The notes under the pieces were generated by a model, which was not told the DNA's origin, did no database searches, and worked only from the letters and a program-made list of their open reading frames with translations. A DNA stretch of 64,000 bases from Lunularia cruciata. Lineage: Eukaryota > Streptophyta > Marchantiopsida > Lunulariales > Lunulariaceae. Made by a program: the position numbers and the translations under genes. This document shows, one piece after another, positions 63,985 to 64,000 of the stretch. Location: contig OX419762.1 of the NCBI GenBank assembly GCA_948567375.1, positions 55,781,034 to 55,845,033 of the forward strand, read 5' to 3'. The number at the start of each line of letters is the position of its first letter. Position 1 is the first letter of the stretch.

Positions 63985-64000
63985 TCGGCAACGGAACCAA
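63985..64000 (-). promoter_or_regulatory. Primer-binding site of the second B element
   Basis: TTGGTTCCGTTGCCGA on the minus strand at the right edge; the LTR must begin just outside the window. Confidence 0.65.

Larger units (their letters stand above)
56842..64000 (-). mobile_element. Family B element, nearly complete, 5' LTR off the right edge
   Basis: From right to left: primer site, leader, extra zinc-knuckle frame, gag, protease, RT, RNase H, integrase, PPT, 3' LTR. It interrupts gag of the A2 element after GTGTCA. It is the best preserved element of the window, with frames of 415, 360, 193 and 187 codons. Athila/Tat-like features: F-I-D-D-F, no chromodomain, and a frame before gag. 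Confidence 0.92.

Noticed and set aside
1-64000. Host genes, tRNA genes, CRISPR arrays, bacterial operons
   Set aside because: No intron-exon gene structure with recognisable domains, no cloverleaf sequence, no regular direct repeats with spacers, and no bacterial gene organisation were found.

Overview
The window is a plant nuclear heterochromatin-type region, most likely from a large, repeat-rich seed-plant genome. I see no host gene, tRNA, rRNA or CRISPR array. Almost every base belongs to nested LTR retrotransposons of three Ty3/gypsy families, named A, B and C here for convenience. Species cannot be told from the sequence. The plant call rests on Athila/Tat-type RT motifs (F-I-D-D-F), a TGGCGCCG-type primer site, and a chromodomain chromovirus primed by initiator tRNA-Met.

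Family A is the notable one. Its LTR is about 3.2-3.8 kb (TGTGGTRCCCAC...GGGTTGTCACA) and occurs nine times, about 25 kb or 40% of the window, in three subfamilies A1, A2 and A3. The U3 part of the LTR, upstream of a TATTTAAG box, carries a long open frame of roughly 780-900 codons. It encodes a globular N-terminal domain, an acidic/basic middle, a long coiled coil and a conserved GLEADDEVDIGS-like C-terminus. A small basic frame precedes it. Two solo LTRs with target duplications and two LTR/primer-site junctions show that this frame lies inside the LTR, not between pol and the LTR. A1 and A2 copies differ by silent changes in conserved blocks, so the protein appears to have been under selection.

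Layout: 1-1583 truncated A (minus); 1584-3594 truncated C (minus); 3595-5797 B LTR fragment split by a solo A3 LTR; 5798-6273 unassigned; 6274-14521 A element (5' LTR fragment, pol, full 3' LTR); 14522-18711 a second A internal region sharing that LTR (primer site, gag with three zinc knuckles, protease, RT); 18712-24310 an A2 LTR (minus) with an internal tandem duplication and a solo B LTR; 24311-37346 an unclassified inverted duplication (X-Q) with D repeats, a solo A3 LTR and a B LTR containing a complete C chromovirus; 37347-43952 a B element with its RT deleted; 43953-56841 an A2 element inserted in the B LTR, itself hit by a solo A1 LTR and a solo A2 LTR; 56842-64000 a nearly complete B element running off the right edge.

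All elements look old. Stops often sit at former CGA codons, which points to methylation-driven decay. B at the right edge is the best preserved. In the parental elements, gag packages RNA, protease/RT/RNase H/integrase copy and insert it, and LTR promoters drive transcription. The role of the U3-encoded protein of family A is unknown. B also has an extra zinc-knuckle frame between its primer site and gag.
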